From positions 2,356,001-2,420,000 of the forward strand of contig CP085827.1 of assembly GCA_020809705.1 (NCBI GenBank): a DNA stretch of 64,000 nucleotides. The letters are read 5' to 3'. Positions within the stretch are counted from its first letter, which is position 1. Every line of letters begins with the position of its first letter. Below the pieces are notes generated by a model. It saw nothing but the letters and a program-made list of their open reading frames with translations, was not told the origin of the DNA and made no database searches. Of the stretch, positions 11,320-22,700 are shown piece after piece. This DNA is from Calonectria ilicicola (taxonomy: Eukaryota; Ascomycota; Sordariomycetes; Hypocreales; Nectriaceae). Position numbers and translations under genes: made by a program.

Positions 11320-13108
11320 ATGGCTTCAAACAGTCCCCCGGCCGACCTTGAAGGCAGCACCCACGAAAAGTCTGGTGTTTTACATAATGAATACCTGCAA
11401 AGCGGATTATCCTCGGAGGATTCCGAGTTTCTCAATGCATTTCCGGATGAGCGCAGGAAGCAAATATTGCGCAAAGTTGATGTCCGTTGTCAGAACCCCG
11501 ATTTCGGAGCACACGGTTGACGTGATACAGTTGAGGCTCATGCCCATGCTCATTCTCCTGTACTTGATTGCATACCTTGACAAGACCAATATCGGTAATG
11601 CGGGTTCAATCATCTGTAATTTGACGTTTCTGACTAGAGGTGATAGGAAACGCGAAGATTGAAGGACTTACTGAAGATCTCAATCTCAAGGGAATCGAAT
11701 ACAATGTCGTGGTGGCCATCTTCTTTATTCCTTTTGTGCTGTGTGGTAAGATTTGCCCTCAATTATAGGATAACTTTGGCTAATATTAACCAGAGGTGCC
11801 CTCAAACATGATCCTCCATAAACTCAAAAGACCCTCATTGTACATGGGAGGGATTGTATTTTGTTGGGGAACGATTATGACTTTGACGGGTATTGTACAA
11901 AATTATGGTGGGCTTATCGCTATCAGATTTCTCTTGGGTGTCTTCGAGTAAGTACCTCTAAAAAGCTTTCGGATACCAATCTGACCATGCCAGGGCTGGT
12001 TTTCTCCCCGGTGCCATCCTTATCATTTCCAACTGGTACCTACCCAACGAAACCCAGGTCCGAATCGCGTTATTATACACATCAGCCGCCACTGGTGGAG
12101 CATTTTCCGGTCTTCTTGCCTTTGCCATTGCCAAAATGGATGGAGTGGCTGGGCTTGAAGGTTGGCGCTGGATTTTCATCATCGAAGGTCTTTGTACTGT
12201 TGTTGTCTCCATCATGTGCATCTTCCTGCTGTGCGACTCCCCAGCACTGTCAACTAGGTGGCTGGAGGCAGAAGAAATTCGATATCTCGAGCTCCGACAA
12301 ATCAGTCGCCGTGTCACAACCCCAGGAGATTATCGAGATGGCAAGGGTAGCTCCAAGCTTGCTGTGTTCAAGGATATTCTCTGCGACTACAAGATCTATC
12401 TGCTCACCTTTGCTAATTGGTCAAATGCTGTTCCGAATTACGCCATGAAATTTACCATGCCCAGCATTCTAAAGGGTATGGGGTACACATCAGCTAATGC
12501 TCAGCTTATGACTATCCCACCATATGCTGTGGGTGCCATTTCCGCATTTGGCTTCGCCGTTTTCGCAGATAAGTATTCTTGGCGATATCCTTTTATCATC
12601 GGGCCTCAGTGCTGTCTTGTCACATCCTTTATAATTCTGTTCGCCAAATCCAGCAAGATCGAAGACAATATTGCAGTTTGTTATTTCGCTGTTTGTCTGG
12701 CAACATTCGGGTAAGTGCTATTATAATAAGTAAGAAGAACTTCGTTCTAACATATTTAGGATGTATCCCATTCTCCCGGGTGTGAATGCTTGGAATGTTG
12801 CCAACACTCCGGATCCCGACAAAAGATCAATTAACATCGGACTGTTGGTTTGTGTTGGAAACATAGGTGGCCTGATTGGGTCCTACATTTACCTGGATCG
12901 CGAAGCTCCGAAATACCCTACAGGTTACGGCACATCCTTGGCATTTGCTACTGTTGGCATGATTGCTGCTACACTTCTTGAGATATTGCTTCGTAATGAT
13001 AACAAAAAGAAGGCACAAATGACAGAGGATGAGGTTAGAGCGACTTACTCTGATCAAGAGCTGCAGCGGATGGGAGAGAAGAGTCCCCTGTTTAAATACG
13101 CACTTTAA
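11320..13108 (+). CDS. ACS-family MFS transporter (Dal5/allantoate permease-like)
   Basis: Six exons: 11320-11481, 11531-11594, 11647-11745, 11794-11947, 11994-12710 and 12760-13108, giving 514 aa with consistent phases. The first junction joins KVD to LRLMPMLILLYLIAYLDK, the hallmark start of TM1 in the anion:cation symporter family. NIGNAKIEGL, the GVFEAGFLPGAI helix and the WRWIFIIEG loop follow. Members are plasma-membrane proton symporters for organic anions such as allantoate, nicotinate, tartrate or sugar acids. The first intron needs an unusual donor (GTCCGT), chosen because it restores the conserved KVDLRLMP. The others have good GTAAG-like donors. The gene is divergent from the DapA-type aldolase. 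Confidence 0.88.
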
Positions 13109-15512
13109 GTCACTGGTTAAGCGCAAAGTTTTAATCAGGCAATCACTTGTCTTATTTAACAGAATTGGCCGATGATACCGCAAGATATAGATATAATAAA
13201 TCTCTGACGATTTTTGGTTGATGGTCATCTGAAACTACTACAGAATCATAATGTTCGTCGGCTTTCAGCACCATTGTCATGTACATAGTCGACCACCCGA
13301 TGCGCTGATTTGTATTTCTGGATGCAACCATGCCAAGACATGCTCCTGATCCACTCTTAACGAAAACAGTCAACAGTAGACCTAGGATAGGAATGACGAA
13401 AGACACTAGACAGATGGAGGCCATACTTTCTGATATAAATTTGCCCAGGCTCATAACCCCAACTGAGAAATATTATCTTTTGCTAGAACTTCGTTAAGAA
13501 TAAGACGTGCACAACCAAATACTACGGGAGAATGGTCTTTTGCGAATTTAGAAGATAAAGAGCAGATACTAGCTTTCAAGAAGATGTTTCAGCTTACACC
13601 CAGTATAATACATGGGGGCAAGAAATCTAAAAACTTTTTGTCACAAACAATCTTAGTATTCAATCGCCCTTGTTTTTCGCACAGGCTGCTTCTCGGCTAA
13701 GAGGGGAACAGCGAAGATTGACCCGGAGTTAAAAACAATAGAAAGCGCACGATGAGAATCCTGTTAAACGTTGACAGCGATTAAATCGAATATCAACTAA
13801 TACTCTTATTGTCTGAATTCATTCGGGGGATATTTTATCAACTGAGAACTTCAAGATCGCCGACTGGATATGCGGACCAATCGAACAAACAGATCCGAGG
13901 TGATTTCCCAAAAAGCAATCCGTCCATATCTTATCTCTGGAAAATTTTATTTCACTAGAGTCGGGCAATAAATGCCTTACAAGTAGCGAAACGGTCCGGA
14001 ATAGCTGTGCCGCCATGGTTCAAAGATTTCTCACTCTAGCAGGGTCTGTTCGCCCGTTTTATATTTAGCCAGCGTTTGACGATGCTAAGGTTAATTTTAT
14101 TCGCGTTTTGAGGATTGGCGCTTCTATTAAAGGCGAATTCGCTATCTCTTCCAGTGCATGCATACGATTCCTCTTGCGGTGAAAGCCACCGTTATCCCTG
14201 AACCCTGTGATCAACCGACCCACATCGCTCATAGCCAGTCAACGACGGACTGAAGGTGTTTGGCAGACACAAGTAGAGAACAAAATTGGCGCCATCAGGG
14301 AAAATCCCTCTGCATTGATGAATTACGATGTATGTGAAGCTGACCAACACTGTGTTGCGGGCGCATTCTACATTGTAACATGGAGTCATGTTGTCTCGTG
14401 TTTCATCCTATCATGGAAACAAAAGCAAGTTGACGATCATTAGAAAACTTCATTTCAAGCCCCGGTTCTCGGATTATTAAACATGGATAGTTCTTAGGTC
14501 ATGTGAGCCGTCGGGCGACGACCTGCTATTTTGGCTCGCCCAGGTTTGAAGGAGTGTTTGGTCGAAGTGACAAGGGACGGGTTCTTATCAGCGGAGGAAT
14601 ATTCTAACATTTCTAGAAAACAGGGCGGAAAGTTCCATGCCGGCAGAATAACCGAGAAACTGCTGTGAGTGATCTAGCATAAGCGTTCGGAGGCCATGAT
14701 CGCTGCGACCTTGCTAATCCCCGAGCGGGATAGTCCAAACTAGTACCTGAGCCAAGCCTCTGTTCTAGAATACAGTCAGCTTCTGCACCACAATAGAATA
14801 CAGGTCGTCGTCAAAGCTCGCCAAACCCGTCAAAGCGGTAAACTTTGCAATACGCGCGTGTGTCACGGATAGTACCCACGGTTACAATGTTTGAATCCGA
14901 ATACTAGGTAGGAAATTACACACTGGACGTGTCATTTTTGTTATTGATTTTCCTTTTGGTTGGTGAAACCTTGTGATGGGCAGCTCTGTACGGCACGGAC
15001 CGAGATAGGCACGGAACCGTCCCAAAAATCAGACCGACCTATTTAGCAGATGGCCTCATCCATGCAATGGGTGGCCTTTTATGGCAATGATCCCGGAAGG
15101 TAATCGAGGCGTGGCTATGTCGGCGTCCGCGTTGAAATTATCCGAAACGCGACCGTCGGTATCCATCGATTCACTTTTAATTGGAGAAGAATGCGAATGA
15201 TTAAAAGGCCATGAACAGTTTCGGATGTACAGGTTGCCTCACGACAGCACGATGATGATGAAAGTGCGACGCGGAAGTAGACGGATGATCCACAAGGCAG
15301 CTCGCACCTACGATAAAGACGCGATAGGAAACGATAGAACCACTTCTTCCGGGCCTAAAAAAACGGGATCCCCGGTTGGAATCATGAAGGTGCCCACCGG
15401 TTCCACTGATACCTTTGGGACGGTGGCCTCTGCGGCACAATCGACCAGGACGAACTCCTTCTTCAGATAAGCAATCAAGAGGGTCTTCTTTATCTGTGTT
15501 TCTGTGGAGAGA

Positions 15513-15555
15513 CTGGAGACTTTCACTGGAGACCAACTGGAGACCGACTGGAGAC
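15513..15555 (+). repeat. four CTGGAGAC repeats
   Basis: The octamer CTGGAGAC starts at 15513, 15526, 15537 and 15548, that is with steps of 13, 11 and 11 bp. This is close to one helical turn. It lies about 0.9 kb upstream of the permease ATG. The function is unknown; it could be a phased factor-binding array or a decayed minisatellite. Confidence 0.6.
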
Positions 15556-15979
15556 GGGGGACGTTGAAGACAAGCTTTGGCCAAGACGGCACGAGCTGGT
15601 TGGCCAAGAGGATCGACTGGATGGGGTCGCATTCGCGGAGATAAACCGGCTGACTGGGCCAGGGTGGACCAATGACAAGGCCAGGGGCGCAGAAGTACAG
15701 GCTCCCTTTCGGCTTCACCGGGGGCTAACCTGCAATTCGACGCTTCTAGAGATCTCGTACGAGCTTCCGGAGCTCTTGGCGACAGGCCTACTGCCCTAAC
15801 TAGCTGCTTCCGAGACAGGGCACCATCACAAGACCAGCAACACCACACCCCCAGCTGTCATGATGTTGTGGCAATGGGCTCTGGCTGTCCTGGTGTTGGT
15901 TGAAACGCGGACGCGCGCATATTCAAATGGTCCACTCATGACCCGGGGATAAAAGATCCATCTTCCAGAACCAAGGATT

Positions 15980-16232
15980 CTTATCTGTGACGCGTCCCTT
16001 GATTTGCTCCTGGTCCCAGGTCCTTGTCCTCTGCTTCCCCCGCGTGTTCCACTTTTCCGATAGACTTGCCGATTTATCCGTGCAACGGTCTCAGTGCTCG
16101 TAGTTGATTGCAAAAAGTAATTTGCATTACGTTTTCGTGTTCCCCAGATCTTCAATTCACCTTCCAAATCAATCCAAGGTTGAGGAGAAACTTGACCCTA
16201 TCGCTAATCCCCAATATCAAGCTTCCTTATCT
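15980..16232. promoter_or_regulatory. GATA-type (AreA/NIT2) sites upstream of the permease
   Basis: CTTATCT (reverse AGATAAG) occurs at 15980-15986 and 16226-16232, and a TTTATCT copy lies at about 15489-15495. HGATAR is the known binding core of fungal nitrogen regulators, which commonly control amino-acid permeases. The motif is short and common, so this is only suggestive. Confidence 0.35.
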
Positions 16233-16429
16233 GTCTTAACCCTTGATCGACGTGTGAGTGGCCGCATTGGGTGCCTCACCATGGACATGGACATGGACTG
16301 CGGTAGGAACCCCCCTTTTGTCGCGTTGCGCGCGCAAAGAGGTCAATTATATATGACTTTGTCGCGCGCTGCTGTTTCAATGTTTTGCATCTCAGCAATT
16401 GTCACCATCAAACCAGAGGCACATTCGCC

Positions 16430-18330
16430 ATGGCCGAAGTAACTTCCAAAAACGAGCCTTTCGAGGTCAACTCTGGCCTCGAGGACCAGACGGGCAGCAC
16501 TGGATCCGGAACGAAGGAAGAGAAGTCCTGGGCAACCCGAAATGGCCTGAACTTCCAGTCTTTCACGGCCCATGAGGATCATGCAACCGGAACCGTTGAG
16601 CTGGAGCGCACCATGAAGCCTCGCCACCTTAACATGATTGCCATTGGAGGCAGGTGAGTATTTTCCAAGCCCCTCGTGTGCAGTATTTTGCTGCATGCTC
16701 TACTCTAGTCTGAATGTGCACGCTGACTGGGTTTGAATAGTATCGGTGCCGGTTTCTTCGTCGGAAGTGGCAGCGCTCTGTCCACCGGAGGACCTGGATC
16801 TGTCCTGCTTGGTTTCCTCATCATGGGCATCATGATGTTCAACGTCGTCTACGCCCTGGGAGAATTGGCCGTCATGTACCCCATCTCTGGTGGATTCTAT
16901 ACGTAAGCTTATTCGTAACCTACCCCCGCGATTTCCCATTCTGACCGAGGTCCCAGTTATGCCAACCGTTTCGTCGATCCATCCTGGGGTTTTGCTATGG
17001 GTTGGAATTATGTCATGCAGTGGGCTTTTGTGCTGCCCCTCGAGCTAACAGTCTGCGGTACTGTTATTCAGTACTGGGCACCCGACACTAGCGTCGCCAT
17101 CTGGGTTTCTGTGAGTATCACCACCACAACCATGTCCTGTCTCCACTGCTGACATCCATGTTTCAGGTCTTCTTGGTCTTGATCATCATCATCAACATCT
17201 TTGGTACTCTCGGTTATGCCGAAGAAGAGTTCTGGGCTTCCCTGCTCAAGCTGTCCGCTACCATCATCTTCATGATTGTAGCCGTCGTTCTTGTCTGCGG
17301 TGGTGGTCCTTCCAATGGAATGTACGACCACTACTGGGGTGCTCGCCTCTGGTACGACCCTGGTGCTTTCAAGAACGGCTTCCGAGGCTTCTGTGGTGTG
17401 TTTGTCACTGCTGCCTTCTCCTTCAGCGGTACTGAGCTAGTTGGTCTGGCCGCTGCCGAGTCCCAGAACCCCGCCAAGGCTCTTCCTGGCGCCATTAAGC
17501 AAGTCTTCTGGCGAATCACTTGCTTCTACATCATCGGTCTCCTTCTCGTAGGTTTCTTGGTTGATTCCACCGATAAGCGTCTTTTGAACGCAGGCAGCGA
17601 TGACCCAAGTGCCTCGCCCTTTGTCATTGCTATTGCCAACGCTGGACTGAAGGGATACGACTCTTTCATGAACGTCATCATCCTGGTCTCTGTGCTGTCC
17701 ATTGGTGTGTCTTGCGTCTACGGTGGAAGCCGAACCCTCGTCGCCCTGTCCCAGCAGGGCTATGCTCCCAAATTCTTCTCCTTCATTGACAAGTCTGGAC
17801 GTCCTCTACCTGCTGTTTTCTTGATCATTCTCATGGGTTTCCTGGGTTACCTTAGTGTCAATGGCAATGGAAACACCGTGTTTACGTGGCTGCAGGCTCT
17901 TTCCGGTTTGGCTGCCTTGTTCACATGGGGTTCCATTTGCCTGTGCCACATCCGTTTCCGATCAGCCTGGAAACACCAGGGTCACACCTTGGATGAGATC
18001 CCCTTCCATGCCATCGGCGGTGTCGTTGGCTCATGGATTGGCCTTGGTCTTAACGTCATCGTCCTGATGGCTCAATTCTACACTGCTATGACCAACACCG
18101 ATGGTTCCCTTGGCACTGCTGAAGGCTTCTTTGAATCTTACCTTGCTTTCCCTATTGTCATTGCCTTTTACATCGGTGGCTACCTCTGGAAGCGAGAAGG
18201 CTGGCTCAAGATTGCAGATATCGACATCGACACTGGTCGCCGAGAGCACGATTGGGAGACTATTCGGGCTTATCGGGAGGAGATGGCCAACGCTCCTCTC
18301 TGGAAGCGAGCATTGAATGTTGTTTTCTAG
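16430..18330 (+). CDS. general amino-acid permease (APC/YAT family, GAP1-like)
   Basis: Four exons: 16430-16653, 16741-16902, 16957-17110 and 17167-18330, giving 567 aa, normal for fungal amino-acid permeases. The cytosolic N-terminus ends in LKPRHLNMIAIGG-type sequence (MKPRHLNMIAIGGSIGAG), the family signature before TM1. ELAVMYPISGGFY, FSGTELVGLAAAE (TM6 region) and SRTLVALSQQGYAPK follow. The last residues of the C-terminal cytosolic tail, WKRALNVVF, are also typical. The protein is a plasma-membrane proton/amino-acid symporter; the specificity cannot be read. Intron phases are consistent and the donors good. GATA-like sites upstream fit nitrogen control. The codon usage is C-ended, as in well-expressed genes. 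Confidence 0.92.
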
Positions 18331-19727
18331 ACATGTACACTATACGCATATTACCACATATATACACCTAGCATTAAATAAATTTCATATAATATAGTTT
18401 CAGAAACACTTTCCCATATCGTTATCAAAATTGAATTCCCGCAAGACCGTGTGTCATTCAGCTACTTCCTTTCATCTAGGATTTCTTATGTGCTTTTCCA
18501 TGTAATTGAATAAAATGGGTGAACTCCGGATGGTTGCAATAGGCGCAAACACCTCGTCACAAAATCGGATCAGTGGGTAAATACTGTCAACGAGTATACC
18601 TGATTTGGTTTGTTTTTGCTTCTCGACTTTTGAAAAATGAGTATAATTTTAAATTAAATTATCAATAAGGGTTATATTACAAAGGGTTTGATGCGCAGAT
18701 ATCCTTTCCATTATATTCGTCATCTGGTATCGTCTTGTTGCTAGTTGGACAGAGAACATAAACCCCGCTGCGCCAACTCTACACTGGGAGATCATTATAA
18801 TGCAGCCAAAACTGAGAATTCCATAACAAATTCGGGTCAAAACTTCCATAATGAATATTTCGACGACACGACAAGACACACCGCCGCGAACTGGGTGTCT
18901 TGAGGGGCTATTTTGATGTAGCCTCTTCGCTACTAAGTTCTTCTTGTGGCTAGCAAAGGCTGCAACCACCACAGGGTGAAAAATAGAGAGAAAATGATGA
19001 AGAAAACATCATAAATGAATTGCCCATATGCTTTTAACTAGCAATGTTAATTCCAATCATTCAATTTAGGTGTGGTTAGGTGGTTGAGTTTATAGCTCAA
19101 GTCAGGTCAAATAACGATTTAAAGGGTAGTTAAAAAAGATGTGTGTGTGTAAGTTGCTTGTTGCTAGCTAAAAATGACTCCAGGGACGAATTTATCCTCG
19201 GTCCTTCAACCAGCTATAGGGTAGGTCAAGCGTACTAGCCTGAGTGTGCCGCTGCCAAGGTCAAAATATGTGTCAAAGACAAAGCTTTTCTACTTCCTAA
19301 CGATATATGGAATCAACAGATAGCCTATATGCAAGAGCAAACAAAGTAATACTCATCCCGTCACAGGCAAGTAGAAAATACGTCCGCCCGAACAAGGCTA
19401 TTGCCAAGTGGCTTGGGTGGCTTGGCAAGCTAAGAACACGGCTGAACAGAAGGACGAATGATAGTTGAGCAACGGAAGCGAACCCATGAACACGCCGCAT
19501 CGCAACCAATGACATTCACAATTCATGGTACTAACTACTAGTTGCAGCTCATGCTTGTCCATGCTTTGTCATATGAGCGCGCCCAAATTTGGTTGCCTCA
19601 TGTTACCCCCCGCCTCGATTGCATGAACACTGGTGCGTGGCGCTTACGTTTTTTTTTTCTTTTCCCTCTTGCTTTGCCCTCATTTTCTCCATCTCCATGC
19701 CGTGCCATCTTCATCACACACCACGCA
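18331..19727. other. intergenic region
   Basis: An AT-rich 3' flank with an ATTAAATAAA-like polyadenylation context lies near 18375. The rest has no gene-like frame. A T-rich tract (19648-19660 and around) sits just before the next gene and probably belongs to its promoter or leader. Confidence 0.5.
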
Positions 19728-22700
19728 ATGCCACGCGACCGTGTCACTAGACGATCGCGCTATGCCGGTCACGTCGCGCCCGATGATTCAGCTCTGGCAG
19801 ACTCGGAAATCGATGGCTATACAGCAACGGAGAGCCTCGTTTCTGGGTATAAAAATAATCACTCGTATCGTAACTACCAATTCCAGGAACTGCGCTCTCC
19901 GCAAACCCCAGTGTCATGGCACTCCCCATCCTCTAGGGGTTTGTATGTACAACCCTGAAATACTTCACACCACGTTTTTCAGTTGGGCCCTAACCCTGTG
20001 CAAGCATCCAAAGTTATGCGGAGAAACTTAGAATATCGATTAGTTGCCGCTTTTGCGGAAAGAAGCCATCTCCTCATGAACTCATCATGTGCGGCAATTG
20101 TCTCACTCGCTCCCGAGCTGCTCATCGGGAATGTTTGCTTAGTAGAGGCCATCGTCTGGACCCCGAACCAAACGGGCCAGACGGGTCGGAAGAGTCATGC
20201 GAGGAACTAAAATTCGTTGATTTCATCTTCACAAAATGGTTTCTAGACCCCAATACGATTGGTGACCCATCAATTCAACACCAAAAAGATGCAGCGTGCA
20301 CATGGATTGGCGTTCCAGTCGTTCAAACGCAAAAGTACCCCAGGATTCATATTTGGCCACGGCTTCATGACATTTTGAAGGAATCTCAGAGCCCTCACCC
20401 CCGGCAATGCCCTAGTTTGGTCTCTTTCATTGGTAGCACTGGAGCTGGCAAAAGCACTTTGATACGGGCTATGGTCCATATGGTTAGGCCAGATGAGATA
20501 TATAAGCAATCTGTGCCTATCCCCGGATTACCAACAGATCGATTTGATTCAACCAGTAGCGATATTCATGTTTATGCCGATCCGCATACGTTGCCAACGA
20601 GGTCTCCGATTTTATATTTGGGTATGTTACTCCATCCAACTCGAATATCTCAAATTTGGCACATCTAATGTTGTAAAGATTGCGAGGGGCTGGCTGGTTC
20701 CGTAAATCCCATCTCAAGGCAATATCTTACAGCACGTGAACACCGAATTCGATCAGGGGAGGATAGCAACGATCCCGAGTATCTTGAAGATTTTGTTGAA
20801 GCCAGCGAGGACTCATTTGATCTCCGGTGGGGAGGCTGGGAGAATGTCCCCCATTCGACGACCAGTCACCTTCGGGAGGAAAGAAAAACCGTCGCTATTG
20901 AAACACGCAAGACTGTTGTGAAGCGTGTTTATCCTCGGATTTTGTATGCATTCTCAGATGTTGTCTGTTTTGTTACTACAAACGGAAGGTGAGTGACTAC
21001 AGCACATGCCTATTGGACAAATGCTGATAATGGTGAAGAGAGTCGCACAACTTTCTCTCAAAATTAATCGCTTGGGCTACAGAAGGTCACGAACGCGTTC
21101 TAAATCAGCGCGTGAAGCCGGCTCTCATTATCATCATCAATAAGGACCATGATTCCACAGACAGTGCACAGGATGAACAAGAAGTCACAAGTAATCTTCT
21201 TCTGAGCTTTCAGAGGACAGAGGAATACAATAGACTACGAAATTCATGGGAAGAAAGAGGGAATCCGATTGAAAGTGCTGCCGACCTATTGCACTGCTAC
21301 TACAGCTCGTTTCGAGTACTTACTATTCCAGTGCATCGATCGAATAGCTCCCCTTCAAACACGATTGATGTGTATAAAAGCATTAAATCCGTTTACAACG
21401 CAATTCAAACTACAGCATCGGATGTACGAAAAAGAAAAGAGGAAAAAGGTGTGGAGTTTGATGTAGCTGATTTGAACAAGAACATAAAAAAGTCATTGCA
21501 TTGCCTGGGCCGAGATCAACGTTCTTCGCTCGACTTCTATGGCCTTACCGAAGGAGATTCTCCCGTACCAACGCGATTTAGCGAGCATATGAGAGCTATG
21601 ATGGTTAAACTTGGCAATGAATATAAGATCGATAGGAGTGATGAGATTGGGGGCGAGCAGAGAATTGCAAACACCTTTGCAGAGTATGGGGCAGCTTGCA
21701 TTGCTGCACAACTCCCATGGGGTCAAGATCAAGGTTGGGAGCCCCTGAAGAATTCTCACCCATCTATATTAACGTGGATAATTAGCAACGATCAAAAGAG
21801 TCCGAGACTCCCTTGTCGACGAAGCTCGGTTGGCTCTGGAGGTTTTCCATAATCGCAATTGGCGATGTGAGGCCAGAAATCAGAGAGGCAAAAGATGTAA
21901 AAACTACTTGCCAGGACATGAAAAAGGACATCAATTCAGTTCTAGAGCCTTGGAATCGGATGAAATATCTGCAACCGATGACGTGCAGGTCGCGGATTAT
22001 GTATGCTCTTGGAGACCGACCGAATTCAGGGAGCAACTTGTTAGGGGAATTCATGCGCTCCGAAGCAAAAGCGAGGCAATGGAGAAACTGAGGATCCTAG
22101 CCCACCAAAAGAGGATTCTACCAATGCATAGCCAGAGGACTTGTTTAACCTGTTTATCTGAATGCCCCACCAACATTCTTCCTTGCCGACATAGGGATGC
22201 AGGTGGGCCGGGGCATGGTATTTGTCGCACCTGTCTTGAGCGGTTCTCAGATTATCAGGAGCACAAGCACGTCTTGACAATTGACCGTTGTCCATTGGGA
22301 TGTGAACTGTACAGCGGCCCTCAGAAAATTCGAGTAAAGCCGAAATCAGCAGCGCCACGTATTTTGTCACTTGATGGGTAAGCAAATCGCACTCTCCGAA
22401 AAAAGAATTCTAGTCGTTCGAAGCACTGTCACTAATTCTGTACAGAGGCGGGGTCCGTGGAATAATAGAGCTGGCAATTATGAATGCCATTTCGTATGAA
22501 ATTGCAAAACAAGTACCATTATCAATCCCATTGTATGAACTATTTGATCTAGTAGTGGGAACGAGCACAGGTAAGCAGTTGACAAATCCTTTAATGAAAA
22601 GAATCATACTGATTAACTAGGGGGGATTATTGCTCTTGGCGTGTTTCACGAAGGTTGGCATTCAAAATCCAACATTGGAAGATTTCAGTCGCTCGTAACA

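Larger units (their letters stand above)
13109..16429. other. 3.3-kb intergenic region
   Basis: No gene can be supported. The left two thirds (to about 14.5 kb) are AT-rich, and the right third (15.2-16.4 kb) is GC-richer. A minus-strand frame at 13454-13152 begins at a real ATG and starts with a hydrophobic stretch (CLVSFVIPILGLLLTVFV). It could be a small membrane protein or a gene remnant, but no family is recognised. Frames in 15.2-16.2 kb are Arg/Ser/Pro-rich without a domain and look like chance. The right end is the promoter of the amino-acid permease. Confidence 0.4.

Noticed and set aside
15201..15848. 215-codon minus-strand open frame
   Set aside because: Arg/Ser/Pro/Leu-rich without any motif, overlaps another frame and the CTGGAGAC array; looks like chance in GC-richer sequence.
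19623..19727. Upstream in-frame ATG of the GTPase-patatin gene giving a signal-peptide-like start
   Set aside because: The hydrophobic stretch is the translation of a T/C-rich promoter tract; the ATG at 19728 begins a more normal hydrophilic N-terminus. It cannot be fully excluded.
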